DNA of 64,000 nucleotides from positions 52,068 to 116,067 of the forward strand of contig CAZCBX010000007.1 of assembly GCA_964497185.1 (NCBI GenBank). Direction: 5' to 3'. A program made the position numbers and the translations under genes. The number at the start of each line of letters is the position of its first letter. Position 1 is the first letter of the stretch. Shown here piece after piece: positions 18,314-28,486 of this stretch. Under the pieces are notes generated by a model that was not told the origin of the DNA, made no database searches, and was given only the letters and a program-made list of their open reading frames with translations. The DNA is from CAZCBX01 sp964497185. Its GTDB lineage: Bacteria; Bdellovibrionota_G; JALEGL01; JAGRMV01.

Positions 18314-19948
18314 ATGGTCCTGTTTATGCTTGCAAAAAAACATCTTCATACGTTCGCCGGCTTTGCGGTGATATTTGCTTTGGTCTTTGCCCCGTTGGAA
18401 GGTGCCACCATGTCTTCTTCTAAAACCACCCAACAGGATGATACTTATCACCAAGCCGTCCATTTGCTACACCGCACCACGTTTGGCCCTACCAACGAAC
18501 AAGTCAACATGTTGGCAAAAAAAGGTTCCGAAGGCTTAAATGCGTGGCTTTCGCAACAGCTGCATCCCGATACCATCGATGATCAAGCGGTGGATCAAAA
18601 GCTTCAACATTTTTCCAGTCTCCATATGGACACCAAAGAACTATACGATGCTTATCCAAAAGGCATGCGTGCAAAAAAAGATACCCGCAGCATGGGCAAA
18701 CCTTCCCCCAAGCAAATCACCACTGAAATGACCGCTCAAAAACTCATCCGAGCGGTAGAGAGCAAACGCCAACTCCAAGAAGTGTTGGTTGATTTTTGGT
18801 TTAACCATTTCAATGTTAACGCGTCCAAGGGTGCGGGAAAATGGATGATTGTTTCTTATGAAAGAGATGTCATCCGTCCACATGTATTTGGTCGATTCGA
18901 AGATCTTCTACGCGCCACCGCTCAAAGTCCCGCCATGCTTTTCTACCTTGATAATTTTCAGAGCGTCAAACAAGGGGGCGTACAGCGTAAGGCTTCTAAG
19001 AATAAGGGGGCGAAAGGCATCAACGAAAACTACGCTAGAGAATTGTTAGAGCTTCATACCCTTGGCGTGGACGGGGGCTACACCCAAGCGGATGTGGAAG
19101 CGGTGGCTCGTATATTGACAGGCTGGACGTTTCGTAAAAAACCAAACGTTGATTTTTATTTTCGTGCAAAGGCCCACGATCAAACGGCCAAAACCGTCAT
19201 GGGTCAGACATATCCAGCCGGCAAGGGCGTGGAAGAAGGATTGCGGCTGCTTGAATTTTTAGCCCATCACCCTTCCACCGCCCAACACATTGCGCGCAAA
19301 CTGGCCACGCGTTTTATCAGCGATCAGCCCCCGCAAACAGCCGTCGACGCCCTTGCCAAAGAGTTTTTACGCACAAAAGGCGATTTGCGTGCCGTGTATC
19401 AAAAACTATTTTCCTTGGATGCTTTCTGGGACCCCAGCCATCGGCGTGCCAAAATTAAAAAACCTTTTCATTTTGTTGCTTCTTGCTTGCGAAGTGTAGA
19501 CGCAGAGCTAAACCCTAACCAGGCCGATGTATGGCGCAAGATTGATCGTGCTTTTTACACGCTGGGTGAAAGACCCTACCGGGCACAGCCGCCTACAGGG
19601 TATAAAGATACAGCAGACTTTTGGGTCAATCCAGGTGCTTTGGTCGCTCGAATTCAATTGGGGCTTCGGTTAACCCACCGCGGCTTACCCACCGTACGAC
19701 AATCGCTTCAAAAATTGGATGCAACCATCCAGTCCAAAAACAAGGATACTACAAAAGAAGCATTGGCTTATTTAAACCAAACCCTTCTTTTTGGTGACGT
19801 GGCAGAGGGCACCATGACACAAATTGCCGCACAGCTAGAAAACAATTACCCGTTGATGGAAGAAGATGGAACTGATTTGGTGCCAGCCATGGATGTTCCC
19901 CAATTGGTGGGGCTACTTTTTGGCTCACCGGAATTTCAGAGGTATTGA
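18314..19948 (+). CDS. DUF1800 family exported protein
   Basis: 544 residues. The N-terminal hydrophobic segment (HTFAGFAVIFALVFAPLEG) acts as signal peptide; the ATG at 18326 is an alternative start. The pattern LLHRTTFGPTNEQV, DFWFNHFNVNA, RENYARELLELHTLGVDGGYTQADVEAVARILTGW (positions shown in parts) is diagnostic of DUF1800. These proteins occur with DUF1501 partners in many environmental bacteria; the molecular function is unknown. The stop is one base from the next gene's ATG, so the pair is an operon. Confidence 0.9.
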   Translation: MVLFMLAKKHLHTFAGFAVIFALVFAPLEGATMSSSKTTQQDDTYHQAVHLLHRTTFGPTNEQVNMLAKKGSEGLNAWLSQQLHPDTIDDQAVDQKLQHFSSLHMDTKELYDAYPKGMRAKKDTRSMGKPSPKQITTEMTAQKLIRAVESKRQLQEVLVDFWFNHFNVNASKGAGKWMIVSYERDVIRPHVFGRFEDLLRATAQSPAMLFYLDNFQSVKQGGVQRKASKNKGAKGINENYARELLELHTLGVDGGYTQADVEAVARILTGWTFRKKPNVDFYFRAKAHDQTAKTVMGQTYPAGKGVEEGLRLLEFLAHHPSTAQHIARKLATRFISDQPPQTAVDALAKEFLRTKGDLRAVYQKLFSLDAFWDPSHRRAKIKKPFHFVASCLRSVDAELNPNQADVWRKIDRAFYTLGERPYRAQPPTGYKDTADFWVNPGALVARIQLGLRLTHRGLPTVRQSLQKLDATIQSKNKDTTKEALAYLNQTLLFGDVAEGTMTQIAAQLENNYPLMEEDGTDLVPAMDVPQLVGLLFGSPEFQRY

Positions 19949-19949
19949 G

Positions 19950-21182
19950 ATGGCAACCATGAAACCTTTATCCCGACGAGCGTTTTTGCGTCTTTCAAGT
20001 TTGGCTGCCCTGGGGTACGCCACCCCATGGTGGGGCCGCGCGTGTTTTGCGCAAAGCCCTTCCCCTCAAAACAAAGTGCTGGTGGTTATTTTTCAAAGAG
20101 GTGCGGCTGACGGCTTGGCCATGGTACCGCCTGTTTCGGATCCATATTTTGGACGGCAAGTGCGTCCAACGCTGGCGCTGCCTTCCAATGAGCTGATATC
20201 TCTGAACGATGATTTTTCCCTTCACCCAGCGCTCAGACCATTGTTACCCCTATGGCAAAACAAACAAATGGCCATTGTGCACCAGGTGGGTTCACCCCAT
20301 CCCACACGCTCTCATTTTGAAGCACAAGATTATATGGAAGCCGGCACAGTCGGTGACAAAACAGTCGACAGTGGTTTTTTGGGCCGGGCCGTTGAAACCA
20401 TGGCATCCACACCCAATGATACATTGCGCGCCATCGCGCTTCAATCCAATTTGCCTCGTTCCCTGTGGGGGCAAGCCAACGCGTTTGCCATGGAAAGCAT
20501 TCAAAGCTTTACCAAGCTTGGTCAAACCAACATGACAAACATGGGTATGCACCAAGGGTTTGAGCAGATGTATGCCAATGCCCTGGACCAAGCCTTGCGA
20601 AGCACAGGAGAAAACACTTTTGATGCCATGAAGATATTGTCCAACTTACCATCCAATGATCGTGCGGTGAATTACCCAAAGGGTCCACTGGGCAGACGAT
20701 TGGCCGGTATTGCCCGCTTGATTAAAGGCAACGTCGGGTTGCGGGTGGCCGTAACGGATTCAGGTGGGTGGGACACCCACAAACAACAAGGCGCGGCCTC
20801 CGGTCAGCTGGCCAATCGGCTTAACAACATGAGCCAGGCCATTGCCGCCTTTGTTCAAGACATGGGCCCACAAATGCAAAATGTTTGCCTGGTGACCATG
20901 ACCGAATTCGGTCGGACCGTGAAAGAAAATGGCAGCGGCGGCACCGATCATGGACATGGTTCAGTGATGTTTGTCATCGGCGATCAAGTCAAAGGTCAGA
21001 ACATCGCAGGGGACTGGGTGTCACTGCGTCCAGAAAACCTTTATCAACAACGCGATTTGCCCGTCACCAATGATTTTAGAAGGGTGTGGTCTGAGATTTT
21101 GCATCGTCACATGGGTGTTCAAAGTCAGGCCATTTTTCCTGAATTTGCCCCATCGTCTAAAAAAATAAATTTATTTTCTTAA
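19950..21182 (+). CDS. DUF1501 family, Tat-exported protein
   Basis: 410 residues from ATG 19950, selected because it gives a twin-arginine signal (LSRRAFLRLSS, then hydrophobic AALGYATPWWGRACFA). The frame runs on upstream inside the DUF1800 gene, which is not meaningful. VVIFQRGAADGLAMVPP and SGGWDTHKQQG, TEFGRTVKENGSGGTDHGHG place it in the DUF1501/sulfatase-like alkaline-phosphatase superfamily. It probably binds metals through His/Asp in those blocks. It is the standard partner of DUF1800. Confidence 0.9.
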   Translation: MATMKPLSRRAFLRLSSLAALGYATPWWGRACFAQSPSPQNKVLVVIFQRGAADGLAMVPPVSDPYFGRQVRPTLALPSNELISLNDDFSLHPALRPLLPLWQNKQMAIVHQVGSPHPTRSHFEAQDYMEAGTVGDKTVDSGFLGRAVETMASTPNDTLRAIALQSNLPRSLWGQANAFAMESIQSFTKLGQTNMTNMGMHQGFEQMYANALDQALRSTGENTFDAMKILSNLPSNDRAVNYPKGPLGRRLAGIARLIKGNVGLRVAVTDSGGWDTHKQQGAASGQLANRLNNMSQAIAAFVQDMGPQMQNVCLVTMTEFGRTVKENGSGGTDHGHGSVMFVIGDQVKGQNIAGDWVSLRPENLYQQRDLPVTNDFRRVWSEILHRHMGVQSQAIFPEFAPSSKKINLFS

Positions 21183-21199
21183 CTGCCCTTGGCTAAGGT

Positions 21200-22111
21200 T
21201 TATCGCCGATTGCTTCGCTTAAGCTCAAAGTCTGGTCGAAAGCCTACACCGACGGCCAAAGCAGTGCTGCTTTCTTCAATGCCGATAAAGGTTTCACCGT
21301 GGCCATGAAACAATTGAAACCACAAATTACTTTGGTCCCACCCATGCGCCAGATTGGAAAAAAGGTTTGCAAACGGAATCGTAAAATCGACGCGGATGTT
21401 GCCTTTGGTCAGGTCGGTTCCTTTGCGGGCAATGGCAGAAAGACGCATGTTGTTGTTTAAAATACGCGCCACCTGCAATTCTCCATACCCCCAATAATCA
21501 GTCACGTCGACATCATTGGCCAAATCTGTGAAGATCGGTACCCAAAGTGAGGTGCGCACGTACCATCCACCTTTACGCAGCACCGCATCCAGATAAATTC
21601 GATCCCAGCTTTGGGACACAGCTTGCTGCTCCCCGTTGGAAGTGTGTCGATAGCCAATTTGCAAAGATTGAAGCCAGTGGTTTTCCGCGTATTGCTCAGG
21701 TAAAGTGTATATATAATAAAGCTCTGGTTTGTAATAATGATCAATAAATGGGGCAGACTCTTCCAATAAATCCATAAAGGACCGTTGGGTGTACGCTAGG
21801 TAGAGCCCCGCCACGGGCATTTTAAACTTCACACTGATTTGAAATTTAAACACCAGCGGTTCATTGAGCGCTGAACTGGAATAGCCAAAAAGGCCGTAAG
21901 AGTCTTTGTACATAGAAAAAGGGCTGGCTGCCTCCATGGGAAGGCTCTGCTTTTCTTTTTTGGCCTCCTGTGGATTTTGCGTAACTTCATTGATGCCGCC
22001 ATCGGTTTGGGCATGGCCAACTCCAGCCAAAGCAAACACAATGATCATAAGGCAAATGTAAAGAGACGCTTTGATCACGGAGAAAAATCGATTCAATTTG
22101 GGTTTTTTCAT
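21200..22111 (-). CDS. pldA: Outer-membrane phospholipase A (OMPLA)
   Basis: Hydrolyses phospholipids that reach the outer leaflet of the outer membrane. 303 residues with a signal peptide (cleavage after GHA, about residue 34) and a 12-strand barrel. The active-site block YRHTSNG places His156 and Ser158 as the E. coli His142 and Ser144. The third residue, at the expected 14-residue spacing, is Asp170 (SQSWDRIY) rather than Asn as in E. coli. It is convergent with the DUF1501 gene. Confidence 0.88.
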   Translation of the reverse strand: MKKPKLNRFFSVIKASLYICLMIIVFALAGVGHAQTDGGINEVTQNPQEAKKEKQSLPMEAASPFSMYKDSYGLFGYSSSALNEPLVFKFQISVKFKMPVAGLYLAYTQRSFMDLLEESAPFIDHYYKPELYYIYTLPEQYAENHWLQSLQIGYRHTSNGEQQAVSQSWDRIYLDAVLRKGGWYVRTSLWVPIFTDLANDVDVTDYWGYGELQVARILNNNMRLSAIARKGTDLTKGNIRVDFTIPFANLFSNLAHGWDQSNLWFQLFHGHGETFIGIEESSTALAVGVGFRPDFELKRSNRR

Positions 22112-22279
22112 GGCCTTGTTGTAACCAATCTAAAAAAATCATCCATAAAAAATTCGCGCCGCCATCTTTTTATTTTGCGTCACTTCAAACCATTGCGGTG
22201 TCTGGATGCATAACTTTCGATATCTTTACAGTCTGGCAGACCTTGCTAAGTTCTAAGAAAACAAACCAAAGGACGAAAT

Positions 22280-23293
22280 ATGAAAGCCATCAAAGGTTAT
22301 GCTGCCAAAGATCAAAAAAGCCAATTAACAGAATTTGAATATGTGCCCGATTCCCTCGGTCCAGAACAAGTGGACATCGATGTCGAATACTGCGGCATAT
22401 GTCATTCAGATCTATCCATGATCAACAACGATTGGGATATGACCGAGTATCCATTTATTCCTGGCCATGAAATTGTAGGCAAAGTCTCTGCCATCGGTGA
22501 CAAAGTAACCAAAGTGAAAGTGGGGCAAACCGTTGGTCTTGGCTGGTGTTCTTCTTCATGCATGACCTGCAAGCCCTGTTTGCGCGGTGATCACAATATG
22601 TGCGTGCAAGGACAGCAAACCATTGTGGGTCGACATGGCGGCTTTGCGCAGCGGGTGCGGGGCCATCAAGGATGGACCATTGCCCTGCCCGATGGTTTGG
22701 ATGCCACCTCGGCCGGTCCACTATTTTGCGGCGGCATCACAGTATTCAATCCCTTAATTCAATTTGATATCAAACCCACCGATCGTGTAGGCGTGGTGGG
22801 CATTGGTGGCCTTGGGCATATGGCCCTACAATTTTTAAACAAATGGGGCTGCCATGTAACAGCCTTCACCTCCTCTGAAAGCAAAACGGATGAAGCCAAA
22901 GAATTGGGCGCACATAAAGTGGTTGCATCCGACAGTGATGAAGCACTGGATGAAGTCGAAGGCCAATACGATTTTATTTTGGTGACCGCCAACGCTTCAC
23001 TCAATTGGGAAAAATTAATCGCGGCCCTCGGCCCTCGCGGCCGAATTCATTTTGTGGGTGCCGTGATGGAGCCCGTACCGGTGGAAGTTTTTTCTTTGCT
23101 GATGGGACAAAAAGAAATGTCGGCTTCGCCATTGGGTTCCCCTTACAACACCATTCAAATGTTGGATTTTTGTGCCCGTCACAACATTGAACCCAAGATT
23201 GAAACCTTTCCCATGTCGAAGGTTAACGAAGCCATAGACCATCTTAAAGACGGCAACGCTCGCTATCGCATTGTGCTTAAAGCAGACTTTTAG
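22280..23293 (+). CDS. Zinc alcohol dehydrogenase, YahK/cinnamyl-type
   Basis: 337-residue medium-chain dehydrogenase/reductase, NADP-linked by subgroup resemblance. The catalytic zinc site has Cys41 (GICHSD) and His63-Glu64 (PGHE). The structural zinc has four Cys at 94, 97, 100 and 108. The Rossmann motif GIGGLGHMA is near 174-182. Substrates are probably broad aldehydes and alcohols. RBS AAAGGA precedes the ATG. The 3' end overlaps the convergent OsmC-YcaO gene by 4 bp. Confidence 0.92.
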   Translation: MKAIKGYAAKDQKSQLTEFEYVPDSLGPEQVDIDVEYCGICHSDLSMINNDWDMTEYPFIPGHEIVGKVSAIGDKVTKVKVGQTVGLGWCSSSCMTCKPCLRGDHNMCVQGQQTIVGRHGGFAQRVRGHQGWTIALPDGLDATSAGPLFCGGITVFNPLIQFDIKPTDRVGVVGIGGLGHMALQFLNKWGCHVTAFTSSESKTDEAKELGAHKVVASDSDEALDEVEGQYDFILVTANASLNWEKLIAALGPRGRIHFVGAVMEPVPVEVFSLLMGQKEMSASPLGSPYNTIQMLDFCARHNIEPKIETFPMSKVNEAIDHLKDGNARYRIVLKADF

Positions 23294-25470
23294 TGGGCGG
23301 AAGTTGAGCGGTTTTTGTTAAGTATTTTTCGGTAGCTGTCCAGCAATTCCTGATGCTTGGTCAAGTTGCCAAGCGCATCTTGAATGGGTTCCAAACCTGG
23401 AAACCGAAGATCACCTTTCATGCACTGCTCAATCTGCGCTGTTAAGTCCGGCCCATACATTTTTTCAAACGCACTTTTAAGATTTTTCCAAGCTACATCC
23501 TGTCGCAACGCCGTGGCCAAACCCAAATGAAGCAATTGATAAAACTTTTTTCGGCTGGCTACGTTGTCATTAAAATGCAAAAGAAGATCCACATAATGTT
23601 TGGCCGTTTCAAAATCTTTGAGGGCAAGCGCTATCAATGCTTTGAGTTCACCCACCGTACACCGGCCCCACACAGAATTTTCATCGAAAGCAATGCCCAT
23701 CAATTCACCCACCAGCAAATAATCATCCAGCTGCGCCTCCTCCAATCTTGTTAGTAGCTGACCAAGCTGATCGTCATTAAGCTGATGAACGTTTAATATA
23801 TCCGATCGGAACCATGCACCCCGGTTCACATTGTCCCACAACAAGTCATCGGGCTGATAAATTTCAGAGTAGCCAGGTACCAGCACCCTGCAAACATGTG
23901 CGCCCAAATCTTCATAGTCCGCGATGTACACCTCATTACCCATGGCCTTCAATAAATCCATCAAGTATTGGTATTCTTGTTGGGTATCACCCGGAACATT
24001 CCAATCGACAAATGGATGATCGGTTTGTTCATCCAATATCTTCCATGACACCACGCCCGACGAATCAATAAAATGTTCCACCAGATTGGTATGCTCTTGC
24101 ACCGCTTGTGTGTTGAGCGTAGCCATCGGAATGTCATTGAGCCCCTCAAAGCTTCGACCCTGCATTAATTCAGTCAACACGCGTTCCAATGCAACTTCAA
24201 ATTTGGGATGGGCGCCAAAAGAGGCGAAAATGCCACCTGTGTTGGGGTTGAGCAAAACCATGGCCATCACGGGATATTGGCCACCCAGCGATGCATCTTT
24301 GGCAAAAACAGGAAAGCCTTGGCTTTCAAGTTTGGCCATACCCTCTTGCAAGTTTGGATACCGAGTCAACACATGTTCGGGCACCGATGGCAATGCAATC
24401 TCTTGCGCAAGAATTTGATTTTTAACAGCGCGTTCAAAAATTTCAGAGAGCGCTTGCACGCGCGTTTCTTCACGGGTGTTGCCCGCACTCATGCCATTGC
24501 TGACATACATGTTGCCAATCAAATTCACTGGCACATACACCGTCGCTTGATCAGACTGTCGAATGTAGGGCAGTGCGCAAATACCGCGCTCGTTTTGTCC
24601 TGAGTTCAAATCAATTAAGTGAGATGCTCGTAAATCTCCGTGGCTGTTAAACACGTTCAAAAAATGTTCATCCATTAACCCTTCGGGCAAACGATCATCT
24701 GCTTCTACTTCAAACCACCGCTCCTGGGGATCGTGAACGTAAGGGCCATTGTCGGTGGCAGGTCCTAAATAATAGTCGCTATAAAAGTAATGGGTCGCCA
24801 ATCGCTCAATGTATTCACCCAAGGCAGAGCAAAGCGCAGCATCTTTGGTGGCACCTTTGCCATTGCTAAAACAAATGGGACTATCCGCATCGCGAATGTG
24901 CACCGACCAAACATGGGGCACAATGTTGCGCCAGGAAGCAATTTCTATTTTGATGCCCAGGGCCGCAAGGGCGTTGGTTAAGTTTTCAATGGTTTCCTCT
25001 AAAGCCACGTCTTTGCCGACAATCATGGTTTTGCCGCTGGAGTCGGAGGTATAATCCAAGCCTGCCTCGGTTTGACCGGCTTCCACCGTTTCTACCTGAA
25101 AAGCCAAATCGTTTTGAATCACCCTTTTCACCGTACAGCGTTCCATCGAAGCCACGATGCCTTTTCGATCTTTGGCTGAAATGTTTGCGGGCAACGTTGC
25201 GCGAATCACAAAAGTTTGGCGGTAACGGTTGTTGGGGTCGACCACGTTGTCTTGGGTGATATGAATGTCGTGGGTTGGGATGCCGCGCGTATTGCAATAC
25301 ACTTTAACAAAGTAAGCAGCACAAAGCGCACTGGAAGCCAAAAAATAGTCAAAGGGCCCTGGGGCTGAGCCATCTCCCTTGTATCGAATGGGCTGGTCCG
25401 TGATGACTTGAAAGTCATCAAACCGTGCTTCAAGTCGTAGATTGTCTAAAAATCGTACTTTTACCTGCAT
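23290..25470 (-). CDS. OsmC domain / YcaO domain fusion protein
   Basis: 726 residues. An OsmC-like domain covers about 1-135; its Cys residues (ALCAAYFVKVYC, RCTVKR) are the usual type. A YcaO domain covers about 180-530, with the ATP-binding signature GATKDAALCSALGEYIERL near 200-220. The C-terminal 160 residues look helical, TPR-like. YcaO proteins use ATP to activate amide backbones (azoline or thioamide formation), and the E. coli homologue is linked to ribosomal protein S12 methylthiolation. The fused form is known in proteobacteria but its substrate is unknown. No peptide precursor or partner gene is adjacent. Confidence 0.92.
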   Translation of the reverse strand: MQVKVRFLDNLRLEARFDDFQVITDQPIRYKGDGSAPGPFDYFLASSALCAAYFVKVYCNTRGIPTHDIHITQDNVVDPNNRYRQTFVIRATLPANISAKDRKGIVASMERCTVKRVIQNDLAFQVETVEAGQTEAGLDYTSDSSGKTMIVGKDVALEETIENLTNALAALGIKIEIASWRNIVPHVWSVHIRDADSPICFSNGKGATKDAALCSALGEYIERLATHYFYSDYYLGPATDNGPYVHDPQERWFEVEADDRLPEGLMDEHFLNVFNSHGDLRASHLIDLNSGQNERGICALPYIRQSDQATVYVPVNLIGNMYVSNGMSAGNTREETRVQALSEIFERAVKNQILAQEIALPSVPEHVLTRYPNLQEGMAKLESQGFPVFAKDASLGGQYPVMAMVLLNPNTGGIFASFGAHPKFEVALERVLTELMQGRSFEGLNDIPMATLNTQAVQEHTNLVEHFIDSSGVVSWKILDEQTDHPFVDWNVPGDTQQEYQYLMDLLKAMGNEVYIADYEDLGAHVCRVLVPGYSEIYQPDDLLWDNVNRGAWFRSDILNVHQLNDDQLGQLLTRLEEAQLDDYLLVGELMGIAFDENSVWGRCTVGELKALIALALKDFETAKHYVDLLLHFNDNVASRKKFYQLLHLGLATALRQDVAWKNLKSAFEKMYGPDLTAQIEQCMKGDLRFPGLEPIQDALGNLTKHQELLDSYRKILNKNRSTSAH

Positions 25471-25680
25471 CCCCGTGCCTTACCACCAAAGCATAAAGCT
25501 GAGTAGTGAGACTTTCTTAAAAAATGCCTTGTGGTTGCTCAATCATAGCGCCATGGGGCCTTTAACTACGCATTTTTTGCATATACAAAAAGAGACCGAT
25601 ACTATTCTTTTTTTAAGTGTTTGTTTTTATAGATCTATTTTTAAAATAAAAACTGGTATGGAACTTGCTCTATCTTATGC

Positions 25681-27381
25681 ATGCGCGCATTGGCTGTTTC
25701 TCCATTTCATGTTTTATTTTTGATGGGCTTATTACTCTCATCCACCTTCACCCATGCAGAAGACGATTCACCCATCGGCATAGCCGGCTGTGCCCACGAT
25801 CAAGTGAAACAAGAAGTGTTGGCCAACAATCCGGCTGCTGCTGCAGCCATTGAAGCGCAAAACCAATTGATTACGGCCCAAACCAACTTGCTGCAATTTG
25901 GACTGCAACCTCAATTAACTCAAGAAGAGGAAGTTCACACGGTGCCCGTGGTGTATCATTTGTTGCTGCCAAACGATGGCACCGACATTACAGATGAAGA
26001 AGTCATCAACTCATTGGATTTTCTCAATGAACAATTTGCCAATATCCCTGGCTCCCAACTGCCCCCAGGCAAAGGTTTTTATCGCCCCGACGGTACAGAC
26101 ACCAAGCTGCAATTCACCATGGCTTTGCGTGACCCTGAGGGCAATGCTTTCAATGGCATCAACCGTCAAACCGTAAATTTTGATAGCATTCCCACCTCTT
26201 CCCCCAACGCCGCCACCAATGTTGCGGCATGGAACGGTGATGAATACATCAACATTTGGGTGGTCGAAGACATTGTCGGTGCAGCAGGTTTTGCCTATAT
26301 GCCCAGTTTCTCAAGTTCCGCGCATTTGGCCGGTGTATTCATTGAAGCCAAATATTTAAACAACAAAGTCACGGCGCTTTCTGGCACGGAATTGGAATAC
26401 ACCTATCTTAACGGCGTGTTGGCCCATGAAATTGGGCATTATTATGGCTTGGACCATACCTTCAATGGCTACACCCAAATTCCTGGCTGCACGCGGGGCC
26501 CAGGAGAACCCCAATGGAAATGTTACACCCAAAGCAATTACCATTGCTTAATTCACGGTGACAAAGTCTGCGACACCCCTCCAGATGCATGGGCCAGCCC
26601 CTCCAATGGCACGTATTGCGCGGGTGGTCTTGAAATCAACAGCAGCAACACCGATGCAGACGACACTTCCAGCAATAACCCTTTTACAACCGACGTCAAT
26701 GATGTAGCCGCCAACGTGATGGATTACGGTGGCAATTCATGTGTACCCTTTTTTACCGAAGGACAAAAAACACGCATGCGTTTGGTTTTTAACAATCACC
26801 ACGCTGAGCTACTCGAATCACCCGCACTTCAAGCCCCCACCACCGGAACATGCATGATTCAAGCACCGATTCTTACTTTGAATCCCACCCAAATTAATGC
26901 AGAAAATTTAACCGAAACCGGCACCATCACCGCCACCATCAAAAATAACAACATCGGCAATTGCGGAAATAAAACATTCACATTGGATCAGGCACTGGCC
27001 GGTGATTGGATTGATGCGTACATGACCGACAATACCCTGAGCCTGAGCAGTCAACAGAGCGGTGAAATTGAGATTCACTATGAGCTCAACATGGAAGCCG
27101 ATAGCACTGATTCACTGACCTTTGTCGCCACACAAGTGGGTGAAGACCAAGCCAGCATTCGAGGGATTGTGTTTGACGCCACCCAAGCAGGTCCGGGTGG
27201 CGCAAACAGCAATGCACTTAAAGATACGAACGCTGCAAACCTAATCCAAGATGGTTCAGATACGCCCCCTGCTGGCTCAGCGGGTTGTCATAGCCAACAT
27301 GCGCCCTGGTCGTTTTACGCATGGATCAGCTTGGTGCTTTTCTTATTTCGCAAAAAAACTTCTACTCCATCACTGCTGTGA
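25681..27381 (+). CDS. Secreted M43-type metallopeptidase with C-terminal sorting tail
   Basis: 566 residues. The signal peptide ends at THA (about residue 26). The metzincin zinc motif HEIGHYYGLDH is at residues 249-259, and the Met-turn region NVMDYGG follows, preceded by a Cys-rich insertion (GCTRGPGEP, CYTQSNYHC, GDKVCDTPP) typical of pappalysin-like M43 enzymes. A beta-sandwich-like region follows (about 385-500). The tail is AGSAGCHS, a hydrophobic helix, then RKK, resembling MYXO-CTERM-type sorting signals. This suggests surface anchoring or processed release. Three-prime end overlaps the next gene by 20 bp, convergent. Confidence 0.87.
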   Translation: MRALAVSPFHVLFLMGLLLSSTFTHAEDDSPIGIAGCAHDQVKQEVLANNPAAAAAIEAQNQLITAQTNLLQFGLQPQLTQEEEVHTVPVVYHLLLPNDGTDITDEEVINSLDFLNEQFANIPGSQLPPGKGFYRPDGTDTKLQFTMALRDPEGNAFNGINRQTVNFDSIPTSSPNAATNVAAWNGDEYINIWVVEDIVGAAGFAYMPSFSSSAHLAGVFIEAKYLNNKVTALSGTELEYTYLNGVLAHEIGHYYGLDHTFNGYTQIPGCTRGPGEPQWKCYTQSNYHCLIHGDKVCDTPPDAWASPSNGTYCAGGLEINSSNTDADDTSSNNPFTTDVNDVAANVMDYGGNSCVPFFTEGQKTRMRLVFNNHHAELLESPALQAPTTGTCMIQAPILTLNPTQINAENLTETGTITATIKNNNIGNCGNKTFTLDQALAGDWIDAYMTDNTLSLSSQQSGEIEIHYELNMEADSTDSLTFVATQVGEDQASIRGIVFDATQAGPGGANSNALKDTNAANLIQDGSDTPPAGSAGCHSQHAPWSFYAWISLVLFLFRKKTSTPSLL

Positions 27382-28042
27382 TGACCATATGAGATGTAAT
27401 GACCATGCCTTCGGGGTCCGAGGGTAAAACTTTAACATATTGGGTCAGGTCCATATGGGCGTTTTGCATGCCTTGCTCACAGTTGAAAGGTTCTGTCGGC
27501 ATACCATTTTGTCGGTGCCGCGTGCCGCATGTAACGGTATTGGTGGCAACTGAAGCTAGCGTTTGGGGCGTCTGGGCCACGGCCTGAAGCTCGTTTTCGG
27601 ACATGGGAGAAGACCCACCATTGCCCTTTCGATAATAAGAGCGATGGGGTGTATCATTTTCTCCCGCTTGGATTTGAATTTTCACCATTTGCTTGGTTTG
27701 ATGGGCCGTTTGCACGCCCAAACTCAAGAAATAACCATAATATCTCGCCCCCGATTGCGGGTCTTGAAAAAACTGGTCCGCCTGAATGCCGGTTGTAATA
27801 GAAGCATGAGAGTGATCCACGCGCACCGAGGCCAAAATTGACCCCGACTCTCCCACCAACATGGAGCCCGCAATATTTAAATGCACGCTGGATTTGGGTT
27901 TGGCTGCCACAGTGGTGACCAATGGCCTCGATACCGCAATGGCATCCCTGGCGTTACCAACCGCAAGGGTGTCGGCATAAGCAGGCATCATCATGCAAAG
28001 GCACATGCTGATGATTAAAAAATGTCGAAAAAAATGGGGCAA
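27362..28042 (-). CDS. Secreted protein of unknown function
   Basis: About 226 residues. The frame is open to 28084, but a TTG at 28042 has a strong CAAAGGAG at 5 nt spacing and gives a normal signal peptide (PHFFRHFLIISMCLCMMMPAYA, listed here in part), so I chose it. The mature part is beta-rich, with two Cys (TCGTR, NCEQ). No family recognised. The 3' end overlaps the M43 gene. Confidence 0.65.
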   Translation of the reverse strand: MPHFFRHFLIISMCLCMMMPAYADTLAVGNARDAIAVSRPLVTTVAAKPKSSVHLNIAGSMLVGESGSILASVRVDHSHASITTGIQADQFFQDPQSGARYYGYFLSLGVQTAHQTKQMVKIQIQAGENDTPHRSYYRKGNGGSSPMSENELQAVAQTPQTLASVATNTVTCGTRHRQNGMPTEPFNCEQGMQNAHMDLTQYVKVLPSDPEGMVITSHMVITAVME

Positions 28043-28486
28043 ATGTACTCCTTTGCGCGATGCCACTTGCATCGCGCATAACAAAACATAACCAAAGGTA
28101 AACGAAGATTTAAGGAATTAGGGATTATCCTTACAAATATAATAAAAAATTATGCGCCCGTGTGTCAACAACATTACGAGATATCGAAAAAAAATAATAA
28201 AATCAATTATTTAAAATAACACAAATAAAAAATAAATCTTTGATAAACAAAGATTGTAGGGGAAATCCCTTAAGTTTTGAATGTTTCATTCAATTCAAGT
28301 ATATCCATCCATTGAATCAAACCAAAAATAAATTGGTATTGATTGCCAAGCTCATGAACACAAATGCCAATAAGTTCATAAAATTCGGTTTTGTTTCAAC
28401 AATGCTTCTAAAGAAACGATCTTCTCGAACACTGCGTGGTGGAATCTTTTGATCAATCCATCAAAATTATGATAAATTTTTATACC
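28043..28486. other. AT-rich gene-free region with small hairpins
   Basis: About 440 bp between divergent starts. It is AT-rich, with a hairpin AATCTTTG/CAAAGATT (28235-28255) and then AGGG/CCCT, and could hold promoters for both flanking genes or a small RNA. I see no convincing gene. Confidence 0.5.

Noticed and set aside
28240..28452. 70-codon frame in the AT-rich spacer
   Set aside because: No ribosome-binding site at its start, low-complexity composition and no recognisable protein; probably chance.
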